Below are positions 14,101-24,400 of a stretch of 64,000 bases of DNA, piece by piece (position 1 is the stretch's first letter; each line of letters starts with the position of its first letter). Position numbers and translations under genes: made by a program. The stretch is from Haliclona indistincta (Eukaryota > Porifera > Demospongiae > Haplosclerida > Chalinidae), in NCBI GenBank assembly GCA_964017065.1, contig OZ024784.1:10645152-10709151 (forward strand). The letters run 5' to 3'. Below the pieces are notes generated by a model. The model was not told where the DNA came from. It saw nothing but the letters and a program-made list of their open reading frames with translations, and made no database searches.

Positions 14101-14136
14101 GAGGTTGTGGCATCTAGTAATGTGCCTCTGAATTGA
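1778..14136 (+). CDS. XRN1: XRN1-like 5'-3' exoribonuclease, C-terminal part (5' end outside window)
   Basis: XRN1 degrades decapped mRNA 5' to 3' in the cytoplasm. Only the C-terminal region is here; the catalytic nuclease exons lie left of the window. Coding exons are 1778-2131, 2949-3434, 7491-7530, 7585-7660, 7720-7857, 7909-8127 and 13741-14136. All have AG/GT borders and their phases match from end to end (1,1,2,0,0,0). Visible in order: the end of the SH3-like domain (YDEQF, GGLSIRGS, then SCLINLS); a Ser/Pro-rich linker; a degenerate double-stranded-RNA-binding-like domain (SDLYVVCHKLGFPKPVY followed by EKAAIVAHNAL); a Pro/Tyr-rich stretch; and a basic GKKVKV tail with a coiled coil. 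This order matches animal XRN1. Three introns are 51-59 nt; the others hold transposon debris. Confidence 0.85.
2667..2855. mobile_element. TACCGTATAGC-type MITE, copy 1
   Basis: A 189-bp element in an XRN1 intron. It starts taccgtatagccgg and ends ctggctatacggta. TA at each end is consistent with a TA target duplication. Same family as 5122, 8241, 12033 and 30227. Confidence 0.7.
2949..3434 (+). CDS. XRN1: XRN1 exon: low-complexity linker
   Basis: The exon runs from the tttacag-type acceptor before 2949 to CAAG|GTAACC. It enters and leaves in phase 1. It encodes about 162 residues of Ser/Pro/Ala-rich linker ending in a Pro-rich stretch (PRPPVMFHRPPLLPQP), typical of the unstructured XRN1 tail. 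It starts with an alanine run coded by gctgctgctgct. Confidence 0.8.
3558..4559. mobile_element. Foldback element with TTAA target, copy 1
   Basis: The ends read TTAA-GGTGACAGGTAACAG and the inverse at 4559. Long inverted arms (3558-3862 against 3977-4559) cover nearly all of it. The right arm carries about 290 nt (4141-4430) absent from the left arm and itself bounded by short inverted sequence. TTAA at both borders is typical of piggyBac- or Kolobok-type elements. Confidence 0.75.
5122..5320. mobile_element. TACCGTATAGC-type MITE, copy 2
   Basis: A 199-bp element with taccgtatagcgggaaattt at the left and the inverse ending ctatacggta at the right. Its interior is rich in ttcgcgaa. Confidence 0.75.
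5514..6910. mobile_element. 1.4-kb foldback palindrome
   Basis: Two arms of about 680 bp (5514-6195 and 6232-6910) are near-perfect inverted copies around a 36-nt loop. Each arm carries the same 88-codon open frame in opposite directions (5807-6073 minus, 6351-6617 plus); these differ at few residues and resemble no protein I know. An outer arm continues at 5441-5513 and 7332-7422, split by another foldback at 6918-7340. Confidence 0.8.
6918..7340. repeat. Foldback element inserted in an outer arm
   Basis: tagctttagccattgtgga near 6937 is matched in inverse near 7300-7320. The arms are about 140 bp each with a loop near 7080-7195. It separates the outer arm of the 5514-6910 palindrome from its core. 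Confidence 0.65.
7491..7530 (+). CDS. XRN1: XRN1 micro-exon (40 nt)
   Basis: A 40-nt exon between atttatgcag and GTAAGT, encoding YLPSQLCHYGTN. Phase 1 in and phase 2 out link the linker exon to the dsRBD-like exon. The following intron is 54 nt. Confidence 0.7.
7585..7660 (+). CDS. XRN1: XRN1 exon: first half of dsRBD-like domain
   Basis: Encodes SPVSDLYVVCHKLGFPKPVY plus a few residues. This is the helix-1 and beta-1 part of a double-stranded-RNA-binding fold. Phase 2 in, phase 0 out; donor TCT|GTAAGT. Confidence 0.8.
7720..7857 (+). CDS. XRN1: XRN1 exon: second half of dsRBD-like domain
   Basis: Encodes GLWTATVTIGQVKYNS, a beta-hairpin, and then MEKAAIVAHNALSY, the C-terminal helix. The usual KK-x-AA RNA-contacting motif of true dsRBDs is reduced here to EKAA, as in the degenerate domain of animal XRN1. 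Confidence 0.82.
7909..8127 (+). CDS. XRN1: XRN1 exon: Pro/Tyr-rich segment
   Basis: 73 codons, phase 0 on both sides, Pro/Tyr/Gln-rich (for example HVPPNYQYPLWRFPQVPYMP) and ending IPTQ. It joins directly to the last exon to give IPTQ-VQRLQGKKVKV, which resembles the conserved XRN1 tail. Confidence 0.8.
8241..8668. mobile_element. TACCGTAAATCGGG-type MITE, copy 3
   Basis: A longer member (428 bp) of the TACCGTATAGC family, with taccgtaaatcgggaaattt at the left and its inverse at the right. The interior is rich in ttttcgtg. Confidence 0.65.
8763..9312. repeat. Foldback element, 0.55 kb
   Basis: tgagtgagcactgaagca is matched by its inverse at 9295-9312. Inner matches include aaaaaagctttacttttc (near 8825) against its inverse near 9235-9250, and tcgatatcagttttagttg-type sequence. 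Confidence 0.65.
9630..10035. mobile_element. DNA element with AAGCCGTGTTCGCACTG ends, copy 1
   Basis: The left end ttaaggcctgtctgcactgg mirrors the right end ccagtgcgaacacggctttat-like sequence. The interior has many GGGTTGAAC/GTTCAACCC repeats. Copies: 41533-41960 (complete) and 27010-27272 (left-truncated). Confidence 0.7.
10431..11357. mobile_element. TGCCTCGGTGG-type element, copy 1 (interrupted)
   Basis: Begins attatgcctcggtgggcgg (the start motif is duplicated at 10490) and ends ttccaccgaggcat, which gives TGCCTCGGTGG inverted ends. It is interrupted by the element at 10987-11295. Related copies run 11358-11935, 54527-55680 and 60211-62147. Confidence 0.65.
10987..11295. mobile_element. 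MITE with CAGTGGCGGATCTAGGG ends
   Basis: A 309-bp element with inverted ends cagtggcggatctaggg and ccctagatccgccactg. CAGTGGCGGATC termini are typical of hAT-type non-autonomous elements. atacata occurs on both sides, but the left copy is a few bases away, so the target duplication is not certain. Confidence 0.75.
11358..11935. repeat. TGCCTCGGTGG-type element, copy 2 (5' part missing)
   Basis: The body matches copy 1 (gctctgaaactagcaatgca, then ctggcgatctggacttctcc) and ends ttccaccgaggcatctgcacc. Near its right end a block of about 66 nt with tgctgtacagaaatcctg is duplicated in tandem (11760 and 11828). Confidence 0.65.
12033..12202. mobile_element. TACCCTATAGCG-type MITE, copy 4
   Basis: The left end taccctatagcg and right end tgctatatggta are imperfect inverse matches. 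A diverged member of the TACCGTATAGC family. Confidence 0.5.
12499..12835. repeat. Foldback element, about 0.34 kb
   Basis: aaaaccaagagtatataata near 12500 is matched by the inverse near 12815-12835, and gcgtacaaaatctgt near 12545 by its inverse near 12775. No coding capacity. Confidence 0.6.
13587..13681. repeat. Short hairpin with GTTATATCACCCC arms
   Basis: gttatatcaccccgta and its inverse aggggtgatataac flank a short loop that also pairs (ggaattatc against ggataattcc). A similar design with different arms lies at 9440-9620. Function unknown. Confidence 0.55.
13741..14136 (+). CDS. XRN1: XRN1 terminal coding exon
   Basis: The acceptor is ctaatag before 13741 and the stop is TGA at 14134-14136. 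It encodes a basic GKKVKV start, a Ser-rich stretch, a heptad-like coiled coil around TNLLGRLQTATAEYQQIDKK, and an acidic end. The preceding intron (8128-13740) is 5.6 kb of repeats. Confidence 0.82.
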   Translation, partial: VQRLQGKKVKVPVVSPPKSSTVSSQHDGFSASLPAANTQEDNADETNLLGRLQTATAEYQQIDKKLSKLNKLVNKVGGQEKVHDPVVMAAFRQQEEEGELIEAVPVSDSAIGSSDFCVVGEVVASSNVPLN

Positions 14137-14281
14137 GCTGGTCTATTGCTATTATCTGTAAATGTGTTACTGCATGGCCTCAAATTATTTTATTTACTTT
14201 TTTCTTGCACCAAGTCTAAGAAAAGCTGTTTTGTACATGTATGTGACTGCTTGCACAGGAATGTTATTAATCTGTAGTGCA

Positions 14282-14287
14282 ATTAAA
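14282..14287 (+). terminator. Candidate poly(A) signal of XRN1
   Basis: ATTAAA lies about 145 nt after the XRN1 stop codon. No stronger AATAAA is nearer, so this is the likeliest cleavage signal. It is judged by sequence and position only. Confidence 0.4.
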
Positions 14288-14659
14288 GGTACCGGTACTC
14301 ATACAACTGATTTTTGCTGACACTACAGTTCTCTACCTCTCATGGGTATGGTAGGTGCATACATACATACATACTTTTGTAGGAATGTGACTCAAAACTA
14401 AGAGGAATTAGCTGTGATCAAAATTCTAATTCATAAATAATTACAACACACAGTATTTAAACAGAAAGAGGAACAATTACCTACAACACTCACATGACAA
14501 ACATACAGGAGGTGACAGACTGACGAATAACAACAAATTCAAAATCATAAGATGCATGTAAGTGTCAGAAACAATAATGTTCCTTACGAATCCTCCTCGG
14601 ATAACTACTTGATGGTGGTGGCGTTGATGATGGTGATTTCGGAGGAGTTCATGGGGGCG

Positions 14660-15114
14660 ATGGCGATTTAGGAGGTGACATCTTCCTGTCCATCAGGTGG
14701 TGGTGACGACAAATGAAGATGATCAACATGTCGTTTCCACACTACTCCATCTAACACTTTGCTGAATGATGACCGGACTGTTGGTCTTTTATCTCTGACC
14801 ATGACATGCTGTCCCGGCTCAAACTGTCTCAGCTGCTTGGAGTGGACATTATATTGTGCTGATTCTTCTGATCAGCTTGTTTACCCGTTACCCTCTCTTC
14901 AAGAGATGGAACCAATAGGTCCAGTCTGGTACGGAGTCTGCGACCAAGGAGTCTCACCAGTGATTGAATGGGTTGTAGATTGATATAGGAAGTTCTGAAG
15001 ACGTTGCTGAGAAGACAGATGATCATTACTACTGGCTTTCATGGATTGTTTGACAGTACGAACAAGTCGTTCGACAGCACTGCTATTGGATGAGGGATAT
15101 GGCATGGAGAGCAA
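14660..15114 (-). pseudogene. Gypsy integrase C-terminal part
   Basis: The minus-strand translation contains SSAVERLVRTVKQSMKA, the conserved end of the integrase core (normally preceded by YHPxSNG, here YPSSNS). It continues with ETPWSQTPYQT and, after a frame change, FEPGQHVMVRDKRPTV and KRHVDHLHL of the integrase C-terminal domain. The frame is interrupted. Confidence 0.75.
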
Positions 15115-15966
15115 GGAATATGCTTATAACACCATTGCTCTTCATAAAAAAAAATTTAAGGCAGTTGTGGTAGACAACTAGACATCTCATTGAATCTCCA
15201 GAGTGAGCTTGGCGTCGACGAGAAAGAGATACGATTTCCCTTTGAATGGACCGGTGAAGTCGACGTGAACTCTTTGCCAAGGTTTTGTGGGCCAAATCCA
15301 GGGATGGAGTGGTGCAAAAGCTGGAGCTTGTCTAGCAGCTTGACAGGTAGTGCAGGTTGAAACAAGGTTCTCAACCCGTCAACCGCCTTGTCTAGACCAG
15401 GCCACCAAAAATAGCTTTCATTCTGGAAACTCCTGGATGGGTAGACTAAGATGAAGCTCATGTAACACAACTTGCTGGAGGTGTTTTGGAATAACAACAA
15501 GAATTCCCTACAGCAGATGATAGTCAATTCGTGTTGTCTCTGGTGGTAGGGCACTCTTCAGCAATAATAGAAGGCCAGCCAGATCTGGTAAAACGAATAA
15601 CCCTGGAGAGAAGGGGATCTTTCCTGCTACAAGATTGAACTGAAACAGGTAACAGGTAGAGCATAGATCCGAGAGATGTTAAACTCGGTAGGACCAGAAT
15701 AGGTAGTAGCAGACTCAGGTATGGGTGGTAAGCAAGACAAAGCATCGGCTTGAACACAATATTATGTGTATGCTGACAGAAAAACAGCCCACCTTTGTAA
15801 TCTGGCAGCAGCAAGCGGAGGGATTCCTTGTTTCGATCCCAAATAGAGAGTAGTGGCTTGTGATCGGTGATCAGAAGAGTGAATTTCTGAGATAATCATG
15901 AAATTTCTTAATGGAGAACACAAGCGGCAAAGCCTCTTTATCTAGTTGAGAGTAGTTCCTTTCACT

Positions 15967-16221
15967 CTAAGTAAGGGAACGCGAGGCAAAAGCTATGGGT
16001 CTTTCTGACTGATCAGGTAGAACATGAGAGATAACCGTACCAAGACCATAATTATAAGCAGAAGCATCAGCAGCAACTTTGATTGGTAGGCGTATGAACC
16101 AAACTTGTGAAGAGATTAGCCCTTCCTTAGCTGCTTGAAATGCCTTGACACAGTCTGGTGTCCAGCTCCACTTGTGATTCTTCTGGATCAGTGGGCAAAA
16201 GCGTCCAACTGCTGTCTGCAA
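15967..16221 (-). pseudogene. Gypsy RNase H-like fragment
   Basis: The minus-strand frame reads KNHKWSWTPDCVKAFQAAKE, then VAADASAYNYGLGTVISHV, then ERPIAFASRSLT. This is the tether and start of the RNase H domain of Ty3/Gypsy pol, with the DASxxGxG motif. It is cut off at 16221 by the inverted region. Confidence 0.8.
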
Positions 16222-17640
16222 CTAGAGCCATCGAAAACACAGTTCCAGTCACCAAACACTGCATTTTAGTCAGCAGATCATTTCTCTGAAATTCCTTAAA
16301 TGGATAAGCAGAACTTCACTAAAGATGCAAAATTGTCAAATCAGATACAGATTTGCAAAAATGCCTTGTCAGCAGATTTGCAAACTCTGTTTGAGATTTA
16401 TGATCTTACTTCGTCAGCAGATGTTGACATGTGCATGTGCATGCATGAATAAAATTATAATGAATATTGAGTAGCTAGTAAAATGGTGTAAACAATTAAA
16501 AATCCTAGCTGAATATTACATGTAGCCTGTAATATAAGCCATGCCCACAGAATGGCAATGTATACCGGTAATAGAGCTAGAACGAGACCTTCTCTTCATA
16601 ATGACTGCTATGCCATTACTATAGATGAAGTGTGAAATGAGAAGGGGTGATCAAGTCCAAGCAAAAAAATTATGTTAAATTTGATCATGTCAATAATGAA
16701 AACTGCATTCAAGTTATTGTCCGCAAAAATTGCATTAACGATTGTATGTCTGCAGAACCAGCACAATTCAGTAGCGTAGGAATAAATGGTGCACCGGTGG
16801 TGGAGCATAATAATATTCACTACTAATTAATAACGCGCCCAGTTTTAGTGAATATCATTAATTAAACAAGGGCAAACCAATAATTATTGTTTTTGCATAT
16901 TTCTCAGTCCACGCAGCCGCCTCAGCAAGACCAAGACTGCTGTCAATTATATTCATGACGAATCTGAACACTGGAAATTGCATAATCATGAATAAATAAT
17001 TACGCCACTGCGATTATTGCTACGTACGAGTCGCCACTGCTACGCCACTGCAATTAGAGCAGCCAGGCGACTCATTTGACACGAACCATGATCAACAGCA
17101 TTTACACGAAGGCAACCTGATGAGTATCTATTAATCTTGTATATTCTGCCCATGTACATGTACATATACATCACTGATTCCAATCCATGTACATATACAT
17201 CACTGATTCCAATCCATGTACATATACATCACTGATTCCAATAAATGCATGCCTGCCTTCGTAGTCGATTGTCCAGTCATACTTAAGAGGGAGAGGGTGA
17301 GAAAGACTTAACAAAACCGCCAGCCATTGTACATGCATAATTAGCTGCAAATGAGCTAGTGCACGTGATGCATTAGTTTAGCATAGCATTTGTTATTACT
17401 AGAGTAATTTGAAATTGCAAAATGCAATTTTGCTGACAAAGCATTTTTTGCAAATCTGAATCTGATTTGACAATTTTGCATCTTTAGTGAAGTTCTGCTT
17501 ATCTACTCAAGGAATTTCAGAAAATTAGCCAAGAAATGTGAAATCTGCTGACTAAAATGCAGTGTTTGATGGCTGGAACTGTTGTTCTAGTTGCAGACAG
17601 CAGTCAGTTGGCCACTTTTGACCATTGATCCTTCAGGCTC
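16200..17640. repeat. Inverted duplication interrupting Gypsy remnant 1
   Basis: The arms 16204-16400 and 17430-17640 are inverse copies (for example aacactgcattttagtcagc near 16255). The outermost part of both arms contains pol sequence (ctgctgtctgcaact). Inside are AT-rich sequence, a 29-bp tandem repeat and nothing coding. Confidence 0.6.
17152..17242. repeat. 29-bp tandem repeat, three copies
   Basis: Three units of ccatgtacatatacatcact plus gattccaat run head to tail. The first copy carries an extra gtacat. Confidence 0.9.
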
Positions 17641-17649
17641 AGAGCTTGA

Positions 17650-17960
17650 TTTTGCGAGGCTGGCATCAGTCGGCGTAGCAGCTGCACCTGAATTTGAATA
17701 TTTGCTCGAGTTAGAGGCTTGTGTTTGGTTAGATATCTGCGCTGGTAGTTGACTAGCGGTGTTGTCTTGCGACGCCGGACTTACGGGTTGATTTGTGCCG
17801 AGACCATGACGGTGTGGGAGGAAGCCAGAGCAGTCTTTGCCAGATTTTTTTGCGGGAGCAGTTTTTACAGCGACCGCCTGGCGTTACACCGACAGCAAAA
17901 TAATGTTTGGCATTATTGTAGAAATTCAGTGGGACTTTCTGATAAAGACTCACTGATGAT
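17650..17960 (-). pseudogene. Possible Gypsy gag zinc-knuckle fragment
   Basis: On the minus strand CKNCSRK is followed, after a one-base frame change in an A run, by SGKDC, a broken CX2C...C zinc knuckle. A Ser/Asn-rich tail follows. The context next to pol supports gag, but the similarity is short. Confidence 0.45.
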
Positions 17961-18237
17961 TGGAATTACGCGCCTTTGGGACTGACGTAGTCTGTTTAAT
18001 CTGTCTTTGTTCCTTTTTGTGTCCTGTTTTTTTGGTTGATCTCTGTATTAATAGCCTTCGCTAGTTGGTCACAGACACACGTGCCTTTGGCAAAGATTAA
18101 AAAAGACGCCATCTTCAATGACCGGTTCAAAGTCCATCCTTGCACGGGCATCGCCCGGCCTTGCGCAACAGCCGGACAAACCGGCTACATATGTAGCTAG
18201 GCTGGCGCGCGTTGACCACTTTCAGGTGTTTACAGCC

Positions 18238-18489
18238 ATGGCTCGCCCATTGCAAATACTTTTGTTCCTGTGCACGATAGCATTTTCATCATGCGTAGAT
18301 GATGAGTACAGTGGCTCCGGTTCTGATTATGAGCACAAACTACATCTCCTTTTCATGACCTCTTCATCTGGTCGGTTCAATTCATCTGGTACTGAATTTT
18401 CTGTTCGCCTAGCCTTAGATCGTATCAACAGGAACACTTCATTGTTGAGTGGATATTTTTTGGAACTAATTGGAGTGAAACACACTACT
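18238..18489 (+). CDS. Receptor exon 1: signal peptide and start of ligand domain
   Basis: 84 codons. A signal peptide is followed by an acidic Ser/Gly stretch and then [20 protein letters not shown] and [11 protein letters not shown], the first strand and helix of the periplasmic-binding-like fold. Donor ACT|GTAAGT, phase 0. Confidence 0.9.
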
Positions 18490-21400
18490 GTAAGTAGAAT
18501 TTAGTTGTGATTATTGTGTATGAGGCCATTCTTCCACTCAATTTTCTCGGGTGTTTGTATTCACTGGACAATTTCTAATTTATGCACACCCCAGGTGTAT
18601 GTTTTTGAAAGAACATAAAAAAACACAAATGTTATCTCAGGTCATTGAGTAAACAAGAGCTCACAACAACTATAATTATATTAATGAGCAAGTTGAGCAT
18701 CAAAATGGTCATAGCAGTGAGAAGACCAGAAGCATGTTTTGAGCAGATACATTGGTCTCATAGGAAAGCAGGTGTCAATCACCGTAGGATGAAAATGTAT
18801 AGTAACTTTGGGGGTAGGACAAGCTCTAATTGTTTACGTCAGCAATTGTTAGGCACACATGATCTTGTCCTACCCCCTGCTTGTGAACATATAGAAAATT
18901 ACTCTGTCATCTAATAATTTTATGCTTTCTAATAAGTTTGGTCATAGATAATAACCATAAGAGGATTGGAAGTGCTGACGTGAGTTACATGCTGCAATAT
19001 TCGCTGTTGTTACCTCTGCAATCAGCCATTTCTAAGCAAAAATGAGCTGCATGTGACATCTGGAGGGCAAGGCGCAGGAAAAAACAGCTTGGAAACTATT
19101 AGTGGGTCCACTATTGATACTCTGGAGTTCATTCAACGGTGTTGGAGGCTTCTACTCACCTCATACACATCAGAACATGCAGAAGTGGCTAAATTGCTTG
19201 CTGGCGTAGTCTTGTATGAAGGTAGCTATGTAAAAAGCGAACTTTTATGGCATTGATACCCTGGAGTAGCAGTAATGATGCTTTTCTGGTCAATATGTTA
19301 CACGGTCGTTCTTTTAAAAACGTAGTTTTTATCAGACAATAACTTTCTGTACATACACTTTCATGCAATTTAGTTTGAGAAGTTGTAAAGCCTGGCTCTT
19401 TTTACGCTACGCTGGCATACTGTGATAGGTATACCTAGCATAGTTTCAGAGTAGTGCAAGCATAAACCTAGCTAACTACGTAAATAGTGCAGGATTTATG
19501 GTCTCTGACTAAACACATGGAGTGCTGCGTTAATGTGCTAGAATTTGCCTAGTGACCAATCCTCTTATGGTTATTATCTATGGTTTGGTGTACAGGAGCA
19601 CATAATGAGAGTGAGCACGATAAAGAGACAGGCGCGTGAAACTCCCACACATTTTGATTAACAATTTGAACACCACACATGATGACTGTGTTTCTAAAGA
19701 TAAACTAATGATGCTGACTGTACACGTACGTCAGTTTTGTATTGGCTGGATAGAATCTGTGATCGTGGGCCGCCACGCTGGTTCTCTACAGCTGTTGTAC
19801 GTGCACATGCCGATGTACGCATGCCATCAGCCATCACTAGTCTATCTTTAGAAACACAGCCATCTTGTGTGGAGTTGCAATTTATAATCAAAATTAATTT
19901 GTAGGAGTTTCATGCTCCTGTCTCTTTACTGCGCTCACTCTCGTTATGTGGTCCTGGTTCTCATGATTGCATAAGTTAAAAGGAATTTTGATAAATTATA
20001 CTAATTTCACTCTGTAAAAATCTCAATTACTATAAAGCTGAGAGAATAAATTCAAATTTTTTCGCTGCTCATTGTGTTTTTACTACAAGCAGAGTGTCAG
20101 AGTTCGAAATAAATTTGAAGTTTTATGGCCAAATAGCCTAGCAATTTTATTTTTGAGTGGTCACTTTCATATTATGATTGGCCCATTCTATTTGCTCTAA
20201 TTTTGTTGCTAATCATTTTGTGGCAGTGTGTAACCAAAATGATTGATCAAAAATTGTCAAAAACACAAAAAGAAAAATAGAATAGAGTCACTAATCACCA
20301 TGATCAATGTTAATCAAGTCATCCCAGTCATTCAAAACATCTGTTTCACTGTCTTCAGTTTCTTCAGCTAGAGTAGCTGCGCTTCTTGTACTGCTTCCTT
20401 GGCTTTTGTGAGGGCATGAGGTACACATAATGGAGTTATTGAAAAAATTGTTTTTTTTTCCAAACGTAATAAATTAGCTGTAAAATTAATGAGAAAATAG
20501 CGTCTCCAATGCCGAAACCACATTAAACCTCTTCCGAAAGGCCTTTCTGTTCCTAGCAGATCAAACTGCTAGAAGCTGAAGCTTATTTTGGTTACAAAAA
20601 TGCAACACAAAACACAAAACAAAAATGCATTGTTAACTGTAAGCACTGTCCCGTGCGCCACACCATAATTCTGTATTCAATGGGTAAAAGATGATGAAGA
20701 GCTCCATAGTAGATATTATGATGTCAAATAGCATGGAAGTATTAGAATGACTTCTTAAGGAATTTTGATGAATGCACAAGAAGTATGTACCAGGCTCTAT
20801 TGCAAGCCTGGTCGCGAGGCTAATAAACTGACTAACAAGGCCGCTCCTCATTAGACTTTAATTTTTGTCCTGCCTATAATGCAAACAATTCTTTTTATAA
20901 TACTGATGTACCTAAAAGGACTACTAGTTATTTATATTTTAGGCAGATCAAGTGTTTGTTGGCTTTGTTAATTACTTTCAATTGTTTTTTGTTATTTCTC
21001 ACATACGTCATGTGTGCTTTATCAGTTTGCAGTTGAGGCCATATTATACTAGGCAACTTTGTTGTGCAACCAAGCAACAAAGTTGCTTAGTGTGCAAAAT
21101 CACTTTGTGTGTTATGCAAATGTGAAGCAACTTTAAGAATGCCATTTTATATTCCAGGCAACAATGTTGCACGCAACTAGTGTATCATCGCCTTTACAGG
21201 TGCTTAATGCATCCACATTTTAGTGTTGAATACTATTTCATTTTATGGAGTCCTTTCTAACTGCATATTTATACTAGTGCTGGAAACAGTTTCAGACTAA
21301 GCTCCTTATGCGAATGGACACAGAGCCTTTCTAAACCGTTGCACTCAAATTAGGAACTGCTTGCAAGCAGGTTGAAACCCATGAACTTGCTGCTGCTATT

Positions 21401-24400
21401 GTAAACAGAATCGTTTCATAAGAAGCCTTTTGTAACACTAGTCTGTAGGCATTGGGGTATGGTATGTCACATCTGTACTGTATGTCGCATCTAATGATGC
21501 ATGACGTATTAACTGGTGCTGTGATCAATGTTCATACATAAAATTAATTTGCACAATGCGCGGGCTTGTTTTCAATCATGAGTGCAGTTAGCCATGCCCA
21601 CTTGACTATCTGTGTGCTAGAATCACTCTCACTGGAGCAAAAAACACCACTTCTTTGGTCAGAACAGCATGTATGAGACAAAATTAGTGTGTTTGGTTGC
21701 TTTTCATGTCAAGAGGGCCTGGAAGACCCAGTGGTACAAGGTTTTCATGCCATCACTTTGCTAGGCAGAGCCTCCGGACCTAGCCATTTGCCCACGTCCC
21801 ACCCCACTGCCCTATTTCGCCTATTGGCAAAATAACCTATATTCAAATTTTGCCGCCCACTTCCTGTGATGTCAAACTTGCTAGGCAACAATAGTCGCCC
21901 GTTGCTTGTGATGGTTAATCTCGTAGATGATCAATTCTCTTTTGAGTATCCCGTGAGTGTTTTGTGCTATTGCTCTTAAACTTTCCGCTAGTGAGTAGTC
22001 GTACTTGTCCATATCAGTATATCCCTCCCACTACGGAGTGTGGAAATAAAGTGCAGTGACCTTGTAAATTTTTTGATTGTTAGTACTTTGGGGCTGGCTA
22101 CTGAAAAATACATACAAATAGCTGTGGTTTTGGTAAGTGAAGATGTTGTCCAGATCATAGAGAATGTGTTTCCAAGCGTCGTGAAGCCAGTAGGGTATGA
22201 AAAGTTGTCGTATTACATAACATTGACATGCCCAATGACAAACAATGATACCTTTGGAATGTATGCAGGTTGCCATCACACCATAGTTCGTTATCTCGAG
22301 CTCAGATGTGCATTGCAAGCGATAAATTTACTGAAAATTTACTGACAATTTACTGAAAATAGCTGAAATAGAGATTAGACAACATTTATGTATTACTTAT
22401 TGCCCTCATGTGAGGGCATTAACCGACATTAATGACCGCGGGAAAGTCGGTTGCCCGAGTAACGGTCGAGGGCGCAGCCCGAGACTGTACGAGGGCAACT
22501 GACTTTCCCGAGGTCAGTAATGTCGGTTATTGCCCGAGTTGTGTAGGGCAATAAATGATTTATTACATAGTTCATCACTGTGAGCGCAATAACATCGCGA
22601 ATTTTTAAAAATCACAAAGACGCAACGCTCTGTTGCTATAGAAGACGCTACGTGCGGTCAATAACCTACATTAATGCCCTCGAATAGAGCAATCTGATTG
22701 GTGAAAGATGACGTATGTAATAATAATAGTTATTGCATCCAGAGTTTGTTGTGTATTATTGTATTAACAGAATGATACTCAAGGGTAACAATGCTGTTTT
22801 GATCACGGTTTTGTTTCTTGGGGCAATAATTTTGCCAACCAATTCTCTATCTGTACTGCAAAAACTAAAGGGTAGGATGGGGTAAGGCAGCTTAAATCAA
22901 GCACCTTAGATACTAGTAGCCAGCCTTTCAGTAACAATATTAGAAGCCGACTTCTTTTGCACGGCTAAGCCAGCCTGCAACAAAAGACACATACATTTCT
23001 ATTGGGGTTAAAAGGAAAACACAAAAAAAAAAAACTTACATTTGCAATTATGTAGCACACATGATCTTGGCGTAACCTTGTTTTGAAGCCATAATGGGCA
23101 CCAATGTTTTTTGAGGGTACACAAAATTTTTTTTTTCGCATACTTTAGCAGTTGTACAGCAAAGATACATGTGATGTTTCTAACATAGCACTGATGGACA
23201 TTATTTTTAGCATGTAATAAGTAGCCACAAAAATGATGTTTTCAATGTGTTTTTTAGTGTCATCGAACCACTTCTGTTCGCGAGTTTTTGACCCAAGTAC
23301 AGCTCTCTAGCTCTCCTGCTCTCATTGGTGTGATAGGCTGTGGCTGCTCAGTAGCTACTGAACCAGTTGCTGACATCATATCACTATATGGACTTCCACT
23401 TGTGAGCTGATTTACTGTTTGCTTTATCATATCATTATTGTGCGCTGTGAATTTGTATTGTAAACGGCCAACCCACATTAGGGAGGCACGGTAGTGCCTC
23501 TCTATGTAGGGATGAGCAAAATGGCGGCTACATACGATGATATTTCGCCTGGGGAGGAATTTTATACGTCAAAAGACATTTAGGTGCTTTCTGGCGTTGC
23601 CCCATCATACAGTAGCAAGGAGATTGCTCGAAATGGTCGCTAAAGTGACGAACCTGGAAACGGTGAAAATCGAGTTTCGTCATCTTCGTTTTCTTTCTTT
23701 CTTTCACTCGCCTAGCGCCTTTACGCGAGCAGTACCGAGACCAAAACCAAAACACCCACAAACAGTCGTGAAATTCTTCTGGCTGGTGCCTTTTGAACTT
23801 AGTTTTTAGTGAAACGTCGATATAAATTGATAAGTTCACGATCATGAACAGTTGTCAGCTAACTGTTATAGATGCCATAATTATTGTGATTACGCAATAC
23901 GCACATGACCAACTACAGAAGTAGAGTATCGCCGTATGGAGAGCGTATATTGGCATCTGGAGTCTATGAAGAACAACTCACCGAGTAAGCTCGTGTAGTA
24001 TCACCGTTCTGCTGCTCGCCAGATAGTATCACAGCCGTACAGAATTGTGTTAACTAGAGTCGGCGGGGCTCGAATGCTTTGCTTTCTTGCAGAATGCATG
24101 GACTAGTTTCAGTATTTCAGACTCAGACTCAACACAGTGACTATAGGCACAAATTCTGATCCACTAAGGTTAGGGATAGGGTTAATATTCTAGCTAATAA
24201 TCTAACACAAAACAACCATAACATGACGGCTATTTTGACACTAAAATGATCTCTACCTGATCTGTGGCAAGTCAGAGACAGGAATTTTTATTTTCACGAA
24301 ATGCATGGCCAGTAAAGCTATCCAAAAAACTGTGCCACCCGTTCTCTACATGAATGGTTTGGGTAACTAGAGTTCTAATGAGCACATACCCGTGCGCTGA

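Larger units (their letters stand above)
14600..17990 (-). mobile_element. Ty3/Gypsy retroelement remnant 1
   Basis: Read on the minus strand the order is gag-like (17960 to 17650), a foldback insertion or inverted duplication (about 17640 to 16200), RNase H (16221 to 15967), integrase zinc region and core pieces (15800 to 15080), integrase end (15114 to 14899) and integrase C-terminal domain (about 14830 to 14660). All frames are broken and the reverse transcriptase core is missing, so it is dead. It fills most of the gap between the XRN1 and receptor genes. Confidence 0.8.
18493..23257. other. Receptor intron 1 (4.8 kb), repeat content
   Basis: Contains two inverted-repeat elements (18943-19582 and 19595-19955), a hairpin at 22397-22556, and a stretch at 22000-22380 that recurs at 56640-56960. 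Between 19960 and 21990 no gene and no clear element was recognised; it is AT-rich. Confidence 0.6.

Noticed and set aside
18118..18237. Upstream in-frame ATG of the receptor
   Set aside because: The 40 extra residues would bury the signal peptide; the ATG at 18238 has the better context and starts the signal sequence.
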